DNA of 64,000 nt from Bacillus wiedmannii. Its GTDB lineage: Bacteria > Bacillota > Bacilli > Bacillales > Bacillaceae_G. The stretch is from assembly GCF_001583695.1 (NCBI RefSeq), contig NZ_LOBC01000028.1:310001-374000 (forward strand), written 5' to 3'. Positions 63,730 through 64,000 of this stretch are shown here, in pieces. Within the stretch, counting starts at the first letter, position 1; the number at the start of each line of letters is the position of its first letter. The notes beneath the pieces were generated by a model. The model did not search any database and had not been told where the DNA came from. It saw nothing but the letters and a program-made list of their open reading frames with translations. The position numbers and the translations under genes were made by a program.

Positions 63730-63828
63730 TTTCTCCGCCCCTTTTTATTTCATTTTAAAAACTTTTATACATTAAAATTCATTATTCATTTTGTCCATAC
63801 TGCAAAGTAAAATCCATCGTTATGATTT

Positions 63829-63846
63829 TATCTTCAATTCGAGATA
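63829..63846. promoter_or_regulatory. MhqR-type box 1
   Basis: TATCTTCAATTCGAGATA agrees with tATCTcGAATTCgAGATa at 16 of 18 positions. Confidence 0.65.
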
Positions 63847-63887
63847 TAAGTTGTGAAATTACGCATTATTTTCTATATCACTGAATT

Positions 63888-63905
63888 AATCTCGAATTCG
63901 AGATA
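63888..63905. promoter_or_regulatory. MhqR-type box 2 (perfect palindrome)
   Basis: AATCTCGAATTCGAGATA contains a perfect 16-base palindrome and matches 17 of 18 positions of the MhqR consensus. Confidence 0.8.
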
Positions 63906-63955
63906 ATTTCCAAAAAAATATTTACTCCATCTGAAATCTTTATTCAGAAATAAAT

Positions 63956-63973
63956 TATCTTGAACTCAAGAAT
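63956..63973. promoter_or_regulatory. possible weak MhqR-type box 3
   Basis: TATCTTGAACTCAAGAAT matches 13 of 18 positions. It may serve a divergent gene beyond the right edge. Confidence 0.35.
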
Positions 63974-64000
63974 TATTATAAGTTACTTACTTTTAGTTGT

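Noticed and set aside
1-64000. CRISPR arrays, tRNA or rRNA genes, insertion sequences
   Set aside because: No regularly spaced repeats, no cloverleaf or rRNA signatures and no transposase genes were seen on reading both strands; a tRNAscan or Infernal run could still find something small.

Overview
The window is low-GC, densely packed Firmicute chromosome. Protein recognition (SspN, SspO, SspP, Tlp, a CotM-like coat protein, SleL, an HtrA with one membrane anchor, three OppA paralogues) and two copies of a repeat matching bcr1, which is described as specific to the Bacillus cereus group, place it in Bacillus cereus sensu lato (cereus/anthracis/thuringiensis). I see no rRNA, tRNA, CRISPR array, insertion sequence or prophage.

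Layout. 1-3.0 kb: the truncated end of a tubulin/FtsZ-like GTPase gene, preceded in the same operon by a membrane-anchored von Willebrand A protein. 3-5.2 kb: VOC protein, an unknown protein, a Gly/Cys-rich small protein and a methyltransferase. 5.2-11.2 kb: three tandem orphan oligopeptide-binding lipoproteins, each with the same promoter block and a CodY-like box. 11.3-12.7 kb: a gltT-type symporter broken by an in-frame stop. 12.8-15.5 kb: ECF sigma factor, membrane anti-sigma-like protein and LCP protein behind an ECF-type promoter. 15.5-21.1 kb: VOC protein, ABC-2 exporter with divergent TetR regulator and paired operators, WYL regulator with divergent PhnB-like protein, and an IolW-like dehydrogenase with a bcr1 copy abutting its ribosome binding site.

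21.3-43.6 kb is a conserved housekeeping and sporulation core. It is colinear, in reverse, with the Bacillus subtilis cotM-sspP-sspO-citB-yneN-sspN-yneP-yneR-plsY-yneT-parE-parC segment, with added blocks (htrA + response regulator + nrdDG; sleL; fbpB-like; exonuclease; ABC exporter; polysaccharide deacetylase). Legible control sites are a LexA box at parE, CcpC sites at citB, sigma-G type promoters at sspP, sspO and fbpB/sspN, and a sigma-K type promoter at the cotM-like gene. Spore genes here cover DNA protection (SASPs), coat and cortex degradation at germination (SleL).

43.6-64 kb: bcr1 with an adjoining deletion derivative, MFS transporter, alanyl-tRNA editing protein, Nudix hydrolase, the yhfS-yhfT-bioY lipid/biotin group with a BirA-like operator, a second acyl-CoA ligase, an XRE-ABC module with three direct repeats at its promoter, a stress and hypothetical gene stretch (GNAT, CsbD, DUF2164-amidase-PP2C operon, YitT), a sporulation-type histidine kinase, and the quinone-responsive mhqO-mhqD operon with MhqR boxes at the right edge.

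Most of the window is ordinary core genome. The best candidates for unusual biology are the tubulin-like/vWA pair at the left edge, the Gly/Cys-rich protein at 4 kb, the thiolase lacking its second catalytic Cys, the broken symporter, and the bcr1 copies.
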